A DNA stretch of 39,044 nucleotides from Candidatus Methylobacter favarea (GTDB taxonomy: Bacteria; Pseudomonadota; Gammaproteobacteria; Methylococcales; Methylomonadaceae). The stretch covers positions 1 through 39,044 of the forward strand of contig NZ_CADCXN010000065.1 of NCBI RefSeq assembly GCF_902806695.1, given 5' to 3'. The stretch's first letter is position 1; the number at the start of each line of letters is the position of its first letter. This document shows, in pieces, positions 9,265 to 16,891 of the stretch. The position numbers and the translations under genes were made by a program. The notes under the pieces were generated by a model. The model did no database searches. It saw only the letters and a list, made by a program, of their open reading frames with translations, and was not told the DNA's origin.

Positions 9265-10554
9265 TCACTTCATGGCCGCCGAGGCTTCTTCCATGGCTTG
9301 TCCCTGCAGGCCTTCCATGCGTTCGACGATAATATCCTGATTACCTTCCGGCCGTATCAGTTCCAGTTTATCACCGACTGAAAACTTGTTCTTGACATCC
9401 ACGGGGGCAAGCCCGGTTTCCTGATCATAGCTTCTGATTTCGCCGCAAAATTGCTGCTGATGGCTTTTGGAATAACCGCTCATATAATTTTGCTGTTCAT
9501 GGGTATGGTGGCGCTGATAAAAACCGTCGGTATAACCCCGGTTGGCAAGGTTATCCAGAACGCCGATCAGCTCGGGTTGAAAGGCGCGGCCCGCCAGTGC
9601 GTCATCAATCGCCTGGCGATAGGTTTGTGCAGTGCGTGCCACATAATAATGCGACTTCGTGCGGCCTTCGATTTTAAGACTGTCTACGCCGATTTCGACC
9701 AGGCGCTGCACATGCTCGATGGCTCTCAAGTCTTTTGAATTCATGATATAAGTGCCGTTTTCATCTTCCATTACCGGCAACAGATCGCCTTTGCGGCCTT
9801 CTTCTTCCAGAAAATACACTTTATCCGCCAGCGGATGCCGTTTCGCGCAGCCGCAGCTGGCGTTGCTGATATCGGGCATCGACAAGGCTCCGCCAGCCGG
9901 CAGGAAATCGCCTTCGGCATTTTCATAGGCGGGCAATGTGTCGTATTTCCAGCGGCAGGCGTTGGTGCAAGCGCCCTGATTGGAATCGCGGTGGTTAAAG
10001 TAGCCGGATAACAAACAACGGCCGGAATACGCAATGCATAACGCGCCGTGAACAAATACTTCAAGTTCCGTATCGGGACAGCGCTGGCGGATTTCTTCAA
10101 TCTCATCCAGCGACAGTTCGCGCGACAAAATGACCCGCTCAAGGCCCATGCTTTTCCAGAAATTGACCGATGCATAATTGACCGTATTGGCCTGTACCGA
10201 CAGATGTATCGGCATGTCCGGCCAGGTTTCCCGCGTCATCATAATCAAGCCCGGATCAGCCATAATCAGTGCGTCCGGCTGCAGGGCGATAATCGGAGTA
10301 ATATCCTTAATAAAGGTTTTGACCTTGGCGTTGTGCGGAATCACATTGGTCGCCAGAAAAAATTTTTTACCTTGTCTGCGGGCTTCAGTTATGCCTTTAG
10401 CCAGATTATCAGCCAGAAAATCATTGTTGCGCACGCGCAGGCTATAGCGCGGCAATCCCGCATAAACGGCATCCGCACCGTATGCAAAGGCATAGCGCAT
10501 ATTTTTAAGGGTTCCGGCCGGAGCCAGCAGTTCGACCTGTTTCACCTTGAACAC
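9265..10554 (-). CDS. trhP: tRNA hydroxylase TrhP (U32 peptidase family, YegQ-type), frameshifted near the C-terminus
   Basis: Member of the U32 family. The YegQ/TrhP branch performs prephenate-dependent hydroxylation of U34 in tRNA, giving 5-hydroxyuridine. Signatures: ELLAPAGTLKNMRYAFAYGA, MPIHLSVQANTVN, HGALCIAYSGRCLLSGYFNH, the cysteine run ACTNACRW, HGTYIMNS-like NGTYIMNSKDLRAIEHV and SLKIEGRTKS. There is an extra CGC segment (SCGCAKRHPL) that I do not remember from E. coli YegQ. GTG start at 10554 (or GTG 10545). The frame stops at 9265 just after AAMK. One missing base at about 9268 would restore VKIPIPETRSNHGLLARYI ending at 9209, which matches the family tail, so the true protein is probably 448 residues. 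It lies 44 bases after the aminotransferase gene, possibly in one operon. Confidence 0.93.
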   Translation of the reverse strand: MFKVKQVELLAPAGTLKNMRYAFAYGADAVYAGLPRYSLRVRNNDFLADNLAKGITEARRQGKKFFLATNVIPHNAKVKTFIKDITPIIALQPDALIMADPGLIMMTRETWPDMPIHLSVQANTVNYASVNFWKSMGLERVILSRELSLDEIEEIRQRCPDTELEVFVHGALCIAYSGRCLLSGYFNHRDSNQGACTNACRWKYDTLPAYENAEGDFLPAGGALSMPDISNASCGCAKRHPLADKVYFLEEEGRKGDLLPVMEDENGTYIMNSKDLRAIEHVQRLVEIGVDSLKIEGRTKSHYYVARTAQTYRQAIDDALAGRAFQPELIGVLDNLANRGYTDGFYQRHHTHEQQNYMSGYSKSHQQQFCGEIRSYDQETGLAPVDVKNKFSVGDKLELIRPEGNQDIIVERMEGLQGQAMEEASAAMK

Positions 10555-10597
10555 ACTATGATTCGCAACTTACAAACAGGAGATAAATCAAAACCCG

Positions 10598-11695
10598 CTA
10601 AACCGTCAAAACTTCCCGAATAACCCCGGCAATTTCCCTGATCAAGTGGTCTTCAAGAAACGGGCAAACGGGCAGTGACAGACAATTAGCCGCAACGGCT
10701 TCGGTCGCCGGCAAGCGCAAGCCTGCGCATTCCTGTTTAAAGACATTTTGCCGGTGCAAGGGCACGGGGTAATAAACTGCACAGCCGATTTGTTTAGCCT
10801 GCAAGGCTTTTAGCAGCTCATCGCGGCGATCAGATAATATTGTGTATTGATGATAAACATGCTCACCAAGGCCGTCTTCAAACGGGGTCGTCAGCGGCAA
10901 ATCGGCCAACAGCTGTGAATAAAGATGCGCGGCGCGGCGGCGCGCCTGATTATATTGATCAATACGTTTTAATTTAACTCGTAATACCACCGCCTGCATT
11001 TCATCGAGGCGACTGTTATAACCGATGACATCGTGGTAATAGCGCACATCCGAGCCGTGATTGCGCAGTTTTTTGATTTTCGCCGCACTTTCGTCCGAGT
11101 TGGTGACGACCAAACCGCCATCGCCAAAGGCGCCGAGATTTTTACTGGGGAAAAAACTGAAGCCGGCCGCATCACCGATAGCGCCGGTTTGCTTGCCGTT
11201 AATGCTGGCGCCAAACGACTGGCAGCAATCTTCAATGAGTTTCAGATTATGCCGACTGCAAATCCGGGCAATAGCAGCCATTTCGGCAGGCTGGCCAAAC
11301 AAATGCACCGGCATGACGGCTTTGGTCAAGGGCGTAATGGCCTGTTCTATGGCTGCCGGTGAAATATTAAAGGTTTTGGGATCTATATCGACAAAAACCG
11401 GCTTAGCGCCGACATATTTGATCGCTTCGGCCGTGGCAATAAAGGTAAAAGCCGTGGTAATCACTTCATCGTCGGCCTCAATGCCTTCTGCAATGAGGGC
11501 CAAATGCAGCGCATCGGTTCCTGAAGCCACGCCTATGGCATGTTTAAGGCCCAGATATTGCGCCGCTTCTTGCTCAAAAGCCTGGACATTAGGCCCTAAA
11601 ATAAAAGCGCATTTTTCTATTGTTTCAGCCAGACCCTGCTCGATTTCATCCTTGATTTCGGCATATTGAGCCTTCAGGTTTACCATGGGTATCAT
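10598..11695 (-). CDS. DegT/DnrJ/EryC1/StrS sugar aminotransferase (GnnB/WbpE-like)
   Basis: PLP-dependent aminotransferase acting on a nucleotide 3-keto sugar. 365 residues. Features: MVNLKAQYAEIKDEI start, GVASGTDALHLAL, the PLP Lys in FFPSKNLGAFGDGG (K185), the conserved HG and N..LDE..A (NSRLDEMQAVVLRVKL), and YPVPLH. The closest families I know are WbpE (UDP-3-keto-GlcNAcA) and GnnB (UDP-3-keto-GlcNAc). A Gfo/Idh-type dehydrogenase lies immediately upstream, the GnnA-GnnB arrangement, and lpxB is nearby, so I favour GnnB: making UDP-GlcNAc3N for amide-linked lipid A. An O-antigen role (2,3-diamino sugar) is the alternative. AAAGG lies about nine bases before the ATG. Confidence 0.88.
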   Translation of the reverse strand: MIPMVNLKAQYAEIKDEIEQGLAETIEKCAFILGPNVQAFEQEAAQYLGLKHAIGVASGTDALHLALIAEGIEADDEVITTAFTFIATAEAIKYVGAKPVFVDIDPKTFNISPAAIEQAITPLTKAVMPVHLFGQPAEMAAIARICSRHNLKLIEDCCQSFGASINGKQTGAIGDAAGFSFFPSKNLGAFGDGGLVVTNSDESAAKIKKLRNHGSDVRYYHDVIGYNSRLDEMQAVVLRVKLKRIDQYNQARRRAAHLYSQLLADLPLTTPFEDGLGEHVYHQYTILSDRRDELLKALQAKQIGCAVYYPVPLHRQNVFKQECAGLRLPATEAVAANCLSLPVCPFLEDHLIREIAGVIREVLTV

Positions 11696-11759
11696 GTTTT
11701 GTTGCCTTTTGTTGTATGGGTAAAACGCAACTATGCGTCTTTACAGGAAAATTGTTTTA

Positions 11760-12692
11760 TTAATCGCCCAATAATTGCGTGATCTGTATGGCCGTTGCCA
11801 GCGCTCTTTTCCCGGCTTCGCCGGTAACGAGCGGACTTTTACCGGTGCGGATGCAGTTTACAAAATGCTTGATTTCTTCGAGCAGCGCGTCGCCGCTTTC
11901 AAAAGTGGATTCTTCCGTTTCAATTTCCGGAATACCGGGAAACATTTCCTTTTTACCGGTGCGGTGTCTGGTCAAAATGCGCTGATGGAAATCCACCGAC
12001 ACATATGAACTTGGCCTGAACATGCGCATTTTACGCTCCATTTTCATGCTGATCCGGCTGGCCGTCACATTGGCCACACAACCGTTTTTAAACAACAGCC
12101 TGGCATTGGCAATATCCGTGCCCTTGGTCAATACCGCCGTGCCGCTGGCATCAATACGCTCCACTTCGGAGTCCACCAGCGCCAGGATAATATCAATGTC
12201 ATGAATCATTAAATCCAGGACTACGCTGACATCATTGGCGCGGGGATTAAAAGGCGACAAGCGATGGGATTCGATAAACAGCGGCTTCTCCTCGTTATCC
12301 AGACCCAGTATCGCCGGGTTAAAGCGCTCTAGGTGCCCAACCTGCAAAATCAGACCGTTTTCCTTAGCGATGGCGATCAACTCATCAGCTTCCGCAACCG
12401 TTACCGTAATGGGCTTTTCCACCAGCACATGGGCGCCTGCCTCCAGGAAATCCCTGGAAATCGCATGATGCAAGGTGGTAGGCACGACAATACTGACAGC
12501 ATCGATTGCGCCGAGCAGAGGTTTATATTCTGTCAGCGCCTTGGCGCCAAGCTTGTCGGCCACCTCTTTCGCGGCGGCTTCGTTAATATCGACAACCGCC
12601 GTTAATTCACAATCAGGCAAGGTTGCATACTTTTCAGCGTGAAATTTTCCCAGATAACCGGCGCCGATAACCGCGCATTTTAATTTTTTCAT
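11760..12692 (-). CDS. Gfo/Idh/MocA-family oxidoreductase (GnnA-like)
   Basis: NAD(P)-dependent sugar-nucleotide 3-dehydrogenase of 310 residues. A Rossmann fold opens with AVIGAGYLGKFHA (about 7-19). The catalytic EKPI motif is at 92-95, VGHLERFNPA follows, and DLMIHDIDIIL holds the likely catalytic His/Asp. VGHxERFNP is a form I associate with the oxidoreductase found beside lpxA/lpxB in many Gram-negatives. It lies upstream of the aminotransferase with a 64-base gap. GnnA oxidises UDP-GlcNAc at C3 and GnnB transaminates it. WbpB/WlbA-type chemistry on UDP-GlcNAc uronate is the alternative, although the sequence looks less like WbpB. ATG start, weak ribosome-binding site. Confidence 0.87.
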   Translation of the reverse strand: MKKLKCAVIGAGYLGKFHAEKYATLPDCELTAVVDINEAAAKEVADKLGAKALTEYKPLLGAIDAVSIVVPTTLHHAISRDFLEAGAHVLVEKPITVTVAEADELIAIAKENGLILQVGHLERFNPAILGLDNEEKPLFIESHRLSPFNPRANDVSVVLDLMIHDIDIILALVDSEVERIDASGTAVLTKGTDIANARLLFKNGCVANVTASRISMKMERKMRMFRPSSYVSVDFHQRILTRHRTGKKEMFPGIPEIETEESTFESGDALLEEIKHFVNCIRTGKSPLVTGEAGKRALATAIQITQLLGD

Positions 12693-12752
12693 GGATTTAA
12701 TTTAATAAGTTCACCTGCAAGCGGTAAAACCTGGATGAAACGTAGCTGTACG

Positions 12753-12784
12753 TACCTGATTCTGCTACCGAATAAAATCAGGTA
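12753..12784. repeat. 9-bp inverted repeat TACCTGATT-N14-AATCAGGTA
   Basis: Arms at 12753-12761 and 12776-12784, in the 269-base gap between the oxidoreductase and the truncated CBS-like gene. The genes on both sides diverge, so an operator is plausible. There is no T tract. Nothing else recognisable is seen in this gap. Confidence 0.45.
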
Positions 12785-12961
12785 TTGTAAACTATCGGCA
12801 TCGATACAAGAACATTTAGTCCTTCTCAAGAGTCATGGCCGCTGAAAGAATCATAAGTAAGGGGTTATACTGACGAATAAAAAGTATTCCCGTTTCACAA
12901 AACTTTAACAAAGAATACCTATAAGATTTGATTTATCTTAAATTTTTATCTGCTCAGTGTT

Positions 12962-13366
12962 ATGGCATTACCCACAAACATCCACGATGTAAAAGCCCTA
13001 AGTGATCCGGATAAAAAGCACCTTTACATTGAGAGTTCTGATGCCCCTGAACAAGCAGCCACGGTCAAACTGCTGCTGCGCTATATAGAACCTATATCTG
13101 CCGAAGAAGGATATATAGAAGTTTTAAACCGTTTCATCGAGAACGAGGCGCTTTTTACCGCAGCCATCGTGGATAATTTCAATGTGCCGGTCGGCTTAAT
13201 CGATCGGGGACGGCTAACCGAAATTTTTATTAAACCGTTTGCAAGAGACCTGCACCATAAAAAATTGGTCGGCGAGATTATGGATACCGAACCGATCATT
13301 GTCGATATTCATACCGGTATTGATGATCTGGCAAAAATTATTATCGATTCCGGAATCATGAAATAA
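12962..13366 (+). pseudogene. Truncated CBS-domain-like signalling protein
   Basis: 134 residues. The C-terminal half (AAIVDNFNVPVGLIDRGRLT, IKPFARDLHHKK, MDTEPIIVDIHTGIDDLAKI) resembles the CBS-like sensory module that precedes GGDEF/EAL output domains in proteobacterial proteins of the 'VPVVD..PVGLINR' type. The reading stops at GIMK, in the middle of the second CBS-like unit, where family members continue. The missing 3' part is not found nearby, and the frame ends about 30 bases from the equally truncated IS30 relic. It is probably a broken gene, less likely a stand-alone small CBS protein. The ATG has no clear ribosome-binding site. Confidence 0.55.
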
Positions 13367-13379
13367 TATTTACCGCCAA

Positions 13380-14040
13380 ATCTATCAAGGGATTAAACTG
13401 AAAGGCTCCGTTTATCGTCTTTATGAAACGGTGTCGAGCTCACCATCGCCCAACGGGTTTTTTGTTCGACAATACCAGGGCGCTCATCAATGCTGATGAG
13501 ATTTCTAATCCGGCCACGCTTAACTTTTGACCGGTATTGCTTTTTTCGCTTTTTGCGGCCTTGCCGAAGGTGCTTGTACAACTCGCTGCCGAAACTTTTA
13601 TCCATCCATATAGGATGGTAAATACGCTCATGGCTCATGGCTGATCGTGATCGCCTGCTCTTCACAATAATCCAGCCGAGACTTGTTCGGGGCTCCAGTC
13701 CAACCGGATACTTGCTTCTATCAAAGCCATCACAGCGGCTCAGGTTAATCGCTTTCGCTGTCTCGACACGGCGCCCGACCGCCCTGCTCTGCACTTGCTT
13801 GGGTCCTAGTTTCGCTATCCGCTATTGCGCTTCAGCTCTCGACTGAGCGTTGAGGAGGATACGCCTGGAATTGCCGCTATGTCCTTCTGATCTTTTTTTG
13901 CTTTCTTTAATACTTCAATCTGATATCGTTGGACTTCGGCCAGCGGACTATAGGTCTTCATAAACTCTCTTATCTCTGGTCGGATTGGAAAAGCCTGAAC
14001 TATAGCAGCTGACTTTTCCAATTCGGTAAAAATGAATTGC
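13380..14040 (-). mobile_element. Degenerate IS30-like insertion sequence
   Basis: Approximate extent of the relic holding the broken transposase. I could not identify terminal inverted repeats or a target duplication. The left (transposase 3') end is missing, so the limits are estimates. Confidence 0.6.
13393..13961 (-). pseudogene. IS30-family transposase remnant
   Basis: From ATG 13961 the protein reads MKTYSPLAEVQRYQIEVLKK and an HTH ending SSSTLSRELKRNSG, then stops at 13815. A second frame resumes with CDGFDRSKYPVGLEPRTSL, SHERIYHPIWMDKSFGSELY and QYRSKVKRGRIRNLISIDER, the classic IS30 central region. A third frame carries a trace of the first catalytic Asp (GDGELDT) followed by stops. 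The rest of the DDE domain is gone. At least two frameshifts, stops and a 3' deletion make it non-functional. Confidence 0.88.
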
Positions 14041-14367
14041 GCTTAGAAGTTGAAACCAGGAAGAGATAAAATCCAGAGACTGTGAGTTAATAGCATTTTT
14101 GAATAACTGGATAATTTCCCCAGTTATCAGAGCCCAGCCTGATTAAAAGGTTATCATTTGGGTACAAGACCAGAATTGGACTAGCTTGTACCTGAGGTTT
14201 TAACAGGCGGTAATTTGATTGTAACTTGCCGGCTTTATATTTTACAATTCAAACGGGGGCATCAGATTAGCCGGTATTCTCGCCTTAAGCCAAAATGTCC
14301 CGACACGAGCCTTAAGTGTTAAGGGTAAATCGCCCCATACATTAATAATAATATTCTGGAGGATGGT
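14041..14367. other. Non-coding stretch with four inverted repeats
   Basis: No gene-like frame is seen. It holds four dyads: ATAACTGG-N9-CCAGTTAT (14103-14127); GGTACAAG-N16-CTTGTACC (14161-14192) with a nested CCA/TGG; TTTGATTGTAA paired with TTACAATTCAAA with one bulge (14214-14253); and CCTTAA-GTG-TTAAGG (14310-14324). The last lies about 45 bases before the peroxidase start and is the best operator candidate. The others may be hairpins of an unnamed RNA or IS-linked debris. A GGAGG ribosome-binding site at the right end serves the next gene. Confidence 0.5.
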
Positions 14368-15375
14368 ATGTTTAAAATTCGTTCGCTGATCACAGCGTTA
14401 GCTTTAGCAGGTTCCGTTTCGGCGGCTTCTGCCTGGGAAGCGTTGCCGACGGCAGCGCCCGCGCCTGAGGATAATCCGACCACTGACGCTAAAGTTGAAT
14501 TGGGCCAAATGCTGTTTCATGATCCCCGCCTGATGTCCGTAAATGGCCGGATTTCCTGCTCGTCCTGCCACAATACCATGATCGGCGGCGATGACACGCT
14601 GACTACCTCGTTTGGCCATAATAATCAGGCCGGAGGCCGCAATGCGCCGACAGTCTGGAACGCGGCGTTTAATAAAGTCCAGTTTTGGGACGGCCGGGCA
14701 GCCAGTCTGGAAGAGCAGGCCGCAGGCCCGGTAATTAATCCTATTGAAATGGGCATGAAAAGCTGGGATGAGGTTGTGGCGCGTTTTAAACCTATTGAAG
14801 GTTATCGGAAAGCTTTCGAAAAAGCGTTTGGCGATGCTACGATTTCTCAAGATACTGTGACTAAAGCCATTGCCGCTTACGAAAGAACCCTGATTACGCC
14901 CAACAGTGCTTATGATAAATATGTTTCAGGCGATAAATCGGCTTTAACTGAACAGCAGGTGCGCGGCATGAACAAGATGGCTGAACTGGGCTGCACCGGC
15001 TGTCATAGCGGACCGGCATTTAATGGTCCGGGCGTATTCCAGAAGTTTCCTGTCATGGAAAACGGCTATTTTGAAGCCCAATATCATTTTAAAAAGGATA
15101 AAGGCCGGGCGGAAGTCACCAAAAAGACGGAAGACGAGCATTTCTGGAAAGTGCCTACCTTACGCAATATCGCTTTCACCGCCCCCTACTTTCATAACGG
15201 ATCGGTCAAAACCCTCAGGGAGGCTGTAAAAATAATGGCGAAAGTACAATTGGGCAAGGACTTATCCAAAGATGAGATAGCCGATATCGTGGCTTTCCTG
15301 AATGGCCTGACCGGAGAATTCCCCAGACAGAAAATGCCGCTTTTGCCGATGATACCCGATGTAAGCCAAAATTAA
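14368..15375 (+). CDS. Di-haem cytochrome c peroxidase / MauG-family protein
   Basis: Periplasmic di-haem c-type protein, most likely reducing H2O2 with electrons from small cytochromes. A MauG-like role in protein oxidation is possible. 335 residues with a Sec signal peptide (about 1-22, cleaved after AASA). Haem 1 is CSSCH (64-68) and haem 2 CTGCH (209-213). Family motifs: LGQMLFHDPRLM, NAPTVWNAAFNKVQFWDGRA, GPVINPIEMGM, and the late THE-region equivalent KVPTLRNIAFTAPYFHNGSV. A GGAGG ribosome-binding site precedes the ATG, a strong terminator follows, and the gene is monocistronic. Inverted repeats upstream may be regulatory. Confidence 0.93.
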   Translation: MFKIRSLITALALAGSVSAASAWEALPTAAPAPEDNPTTDAKVELGQMLFHDPRLMSVNGRISCSSCHNTMIGGDDTLTTSFGHNNQAGGRNAPTVWNAAFNKVQFWDGRAASLEEQAAGPVINPIEMGMKSWDEVVARFKPIEGYRKAFEKAFGDATISQDTVTKAIAAYERTLITPNSAYDKYVSGDKSALTEQQVRGMNKMAELGCTGCHSGPAFNGPGVFQKFPVMENGYFEAQYHFKKDKGRAEVTKKTEDEHFWKVPTLRNIAFTAPYFHNGSVKTLREAVKIMAKVQLGKDLSKDEIADIVAFLNGLTGEFPRQKMPLLPMIPDVSQN

Positions 15376-15427
15376 GCTGTCGCTGCGCTATTGAGCAGGA
15401 TGTAATTAAGCCCTGCATCATTTTATT

Positions 15428-15452
15428 AAAGGGAGCTGAAAACGCTCCCTTT
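15428..15452 (+). terminator. Rho-independent terminator of the peroxidase gene
   Basis: AAAGGGAGC, a seven-base loop, GCTCCCTTT, then TTATT after one G. The 9-bp perfect stem lies 53 bases after the stop. Confidence 0.85.
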
Positions 15453-15497
15453 GTTATTCGGCATTGTTAATTCGATTGGAATGCTCTAAAACTATAG

Positions 15498-15576
15498 GGC
15501 TTCGACAGCTCAGCACGAACGGATCTGGCGGTATGTCCGCTGTGAGCCTGCCGCAGCATGAAGCTGCCATATTTTA
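15498..15576. repeat. Dispersed-type intergenic repeat, imperfect inverted element
   Basis: GGCTTCGACAGCTCAGCACG followed by AACGG (15498-15522) looks like the common 'CTTCGACAGGCTCAGCACGAACGG' intergenic repeat seen in many proteobacterial genomes. A degenerate reverse copy follows (about 15537-15564, CCGCTGTGAGCCTGCCGCAG), suggesting an old paired element. The repeat name and copy number cannot be shown from one window. Confidence 0.45.
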
Positions 15577-15612
15577 GCTTCCCTGATTGTTCTATAAATT
15601 TAACCCTGCCTT

Positions 15613-16881
15613 TCATTCCCTATTATAAATAGGCGCTGCTGTTATGCGGGCATCGATCAGCTTTGATATTTCCTGATAAGCAGGGCTTTCAATGGAGCCA
15701 AAGCGGCTTTTAAAGTCGGCTTCGCTCATTTTTTCAGGCAGATCGCGCGGGTCGGGCATGAAATCCCTGTAGTCTTTTACTTGCGCCATGGCCTTTTGAA
15801 GTTTACGGGCGCTTTCCGGCGATGCCGTCGCCATTTCGCCAAAACGCGTACCGGCTTTGTCGGCGGCTAAATCAATAAAGCTGAAACCGCTGCCGTCTAC
15901 GGCATCGCTGAGTTCTTTTTCTTCACCTACCGCCTGCGCCACCTGACCGTTTACGGAAGCCGTAATAGCGGCAGAGCCGATGAAATGCTGGGCCAGATCT
16001 ATCCTTTTATATAAAAAAGCGGAATACTGCTGTCCGGCCGAGAGCCTTGATGCGGGAGCGGCCAGAAGCTTTCTGGCTTCCTTTTTATTTACATAGTCAT
16101 TGACGGCAAATATGGCGGTCCGGTTTTCTTCTATGGCATTATCCAGCGTGGAACGCTGGTAAGCGAGCTCGAATACCGGCTGCAATAAATCCGCCAGCGA
16201 CAGACGCCATTCGGGATCATGGCGGTCAATAATTTCGGCCAGTTTTTGCTGATAAATAGCCAAGGCCGGCGAAGGGCTGCGGTTAGTCAGGAAATTTCGC
16301 GCCTGAATTAACGTTTCCTGATTTGAAAAGTAAGTGATGGCTACCTTTTTTTCATCAATTTGCACGGCTTTAATAGGCCGGGTCGCCAGTATGAAATACT
16401 GATTCAGCGAGGAATGCCGGATAACATTGTCAATAACGAAAGCAGCAAGTTTTGCCGGCAGCAAGAGTTTGCCCACTTTAAACTTGGTTATGCCGGGAAG
16501 CTCCGTGTCATTATCATTGCCTAATCTGAAACTGATATTCAGATACTGCCCCAGACTGTTTTCAGGCAAGGTCATGGTGACGGTAAATCTGACCTTATTA
16601 TTTTTCAGTTCTATTTTAACTGCGCTTTTGCTGTAGCGGTTTAACAGATAATTGGTAGCCAGATTGAGATCGCTTTCCGTCAATTCGATCGTGCCAATTT
16701 CATCAGGCCTGGTTTTGGCGCCTTCATGAAGTATCGTTTTTGCTCTGGCAATATCATCATGAGCAAGCGACCAGCCCACATCAAGATCAGGCTTGTCATT
16801 AACGCCGAAAAACACCAGCATTGCGCCTAAAAGCAATAACCCTGCCAGGCCATAAAGTAAAATCTTCCAGACAGTTTTCAT
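15613..16881 (-). CDS. Inner-membrane-anchored protein of unknown function, linked to ppx
   Basis: About 422 residues from ATG 16881. A TTG at 16899 would add six residues and overlap ppx. One N-terminal span (KILLYGLAGLLLLGAMLVFF) anchors a large, mostly periplasmic domain with no Cys pairs and no catalytic motif I can name. It has a beta-rich first half (ELTESDLNLATNYLLNRY, KVRFTVTMTLP) and a helical second half with Ala-rich stretches and FIDLAADKAGTRFGEMA. The ATG is 10 bases after the ppx stop, so co-transcription is nearly certain. I have an impression of similar unnamed partners beside ppx in other gammaproteobacteria, but cannot verify it. Function unknown. Confidence 0.8.
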   Translation of the reverse strand: MKTVWKILLYGLAGLLLLGAMLVFFGVNDKPDLDVGWSLAHDDIARAKTILHEGAKTRPDEIGTIELTESDLNLATNYLLNRYSKSAVKIELKNNKVRFTVTMTLPENSLGQYLNISFRLGNDNDTELPGITKFKVGKLLLPAKLAAFVIDNVIRHSSLNQYFILATRPIKAVQIDEKKVAITYFSNQETLIQARNFLTNRSPSPALAIYQQKLAEIIDRHDPEWRLSLADLLQPVFELAYQRSTLDNAIEENRTAIFAVNDYVNKKEARKLLAAPASRLSAGQQYSAFLYKRIDLAQHFIGSAAITASVNGQVAQAVGEEKELSDAVDGSGFSFIDLAADKAGTRFGEMATASPESARKLQKAMAQVKDYRDFMPDPRDLPEKMSEADFKSRFGSIESPAYQEISKLIDARITAAPIYNRE

Positions 16882-16891
16882 GAACAACCGG

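Noticed and set aside
11061-11669. Plus-strand frame of 202 residues opposite the DegT aminotransferase gene
   Set aside because: Shadow of a conserved gene with no independent support.
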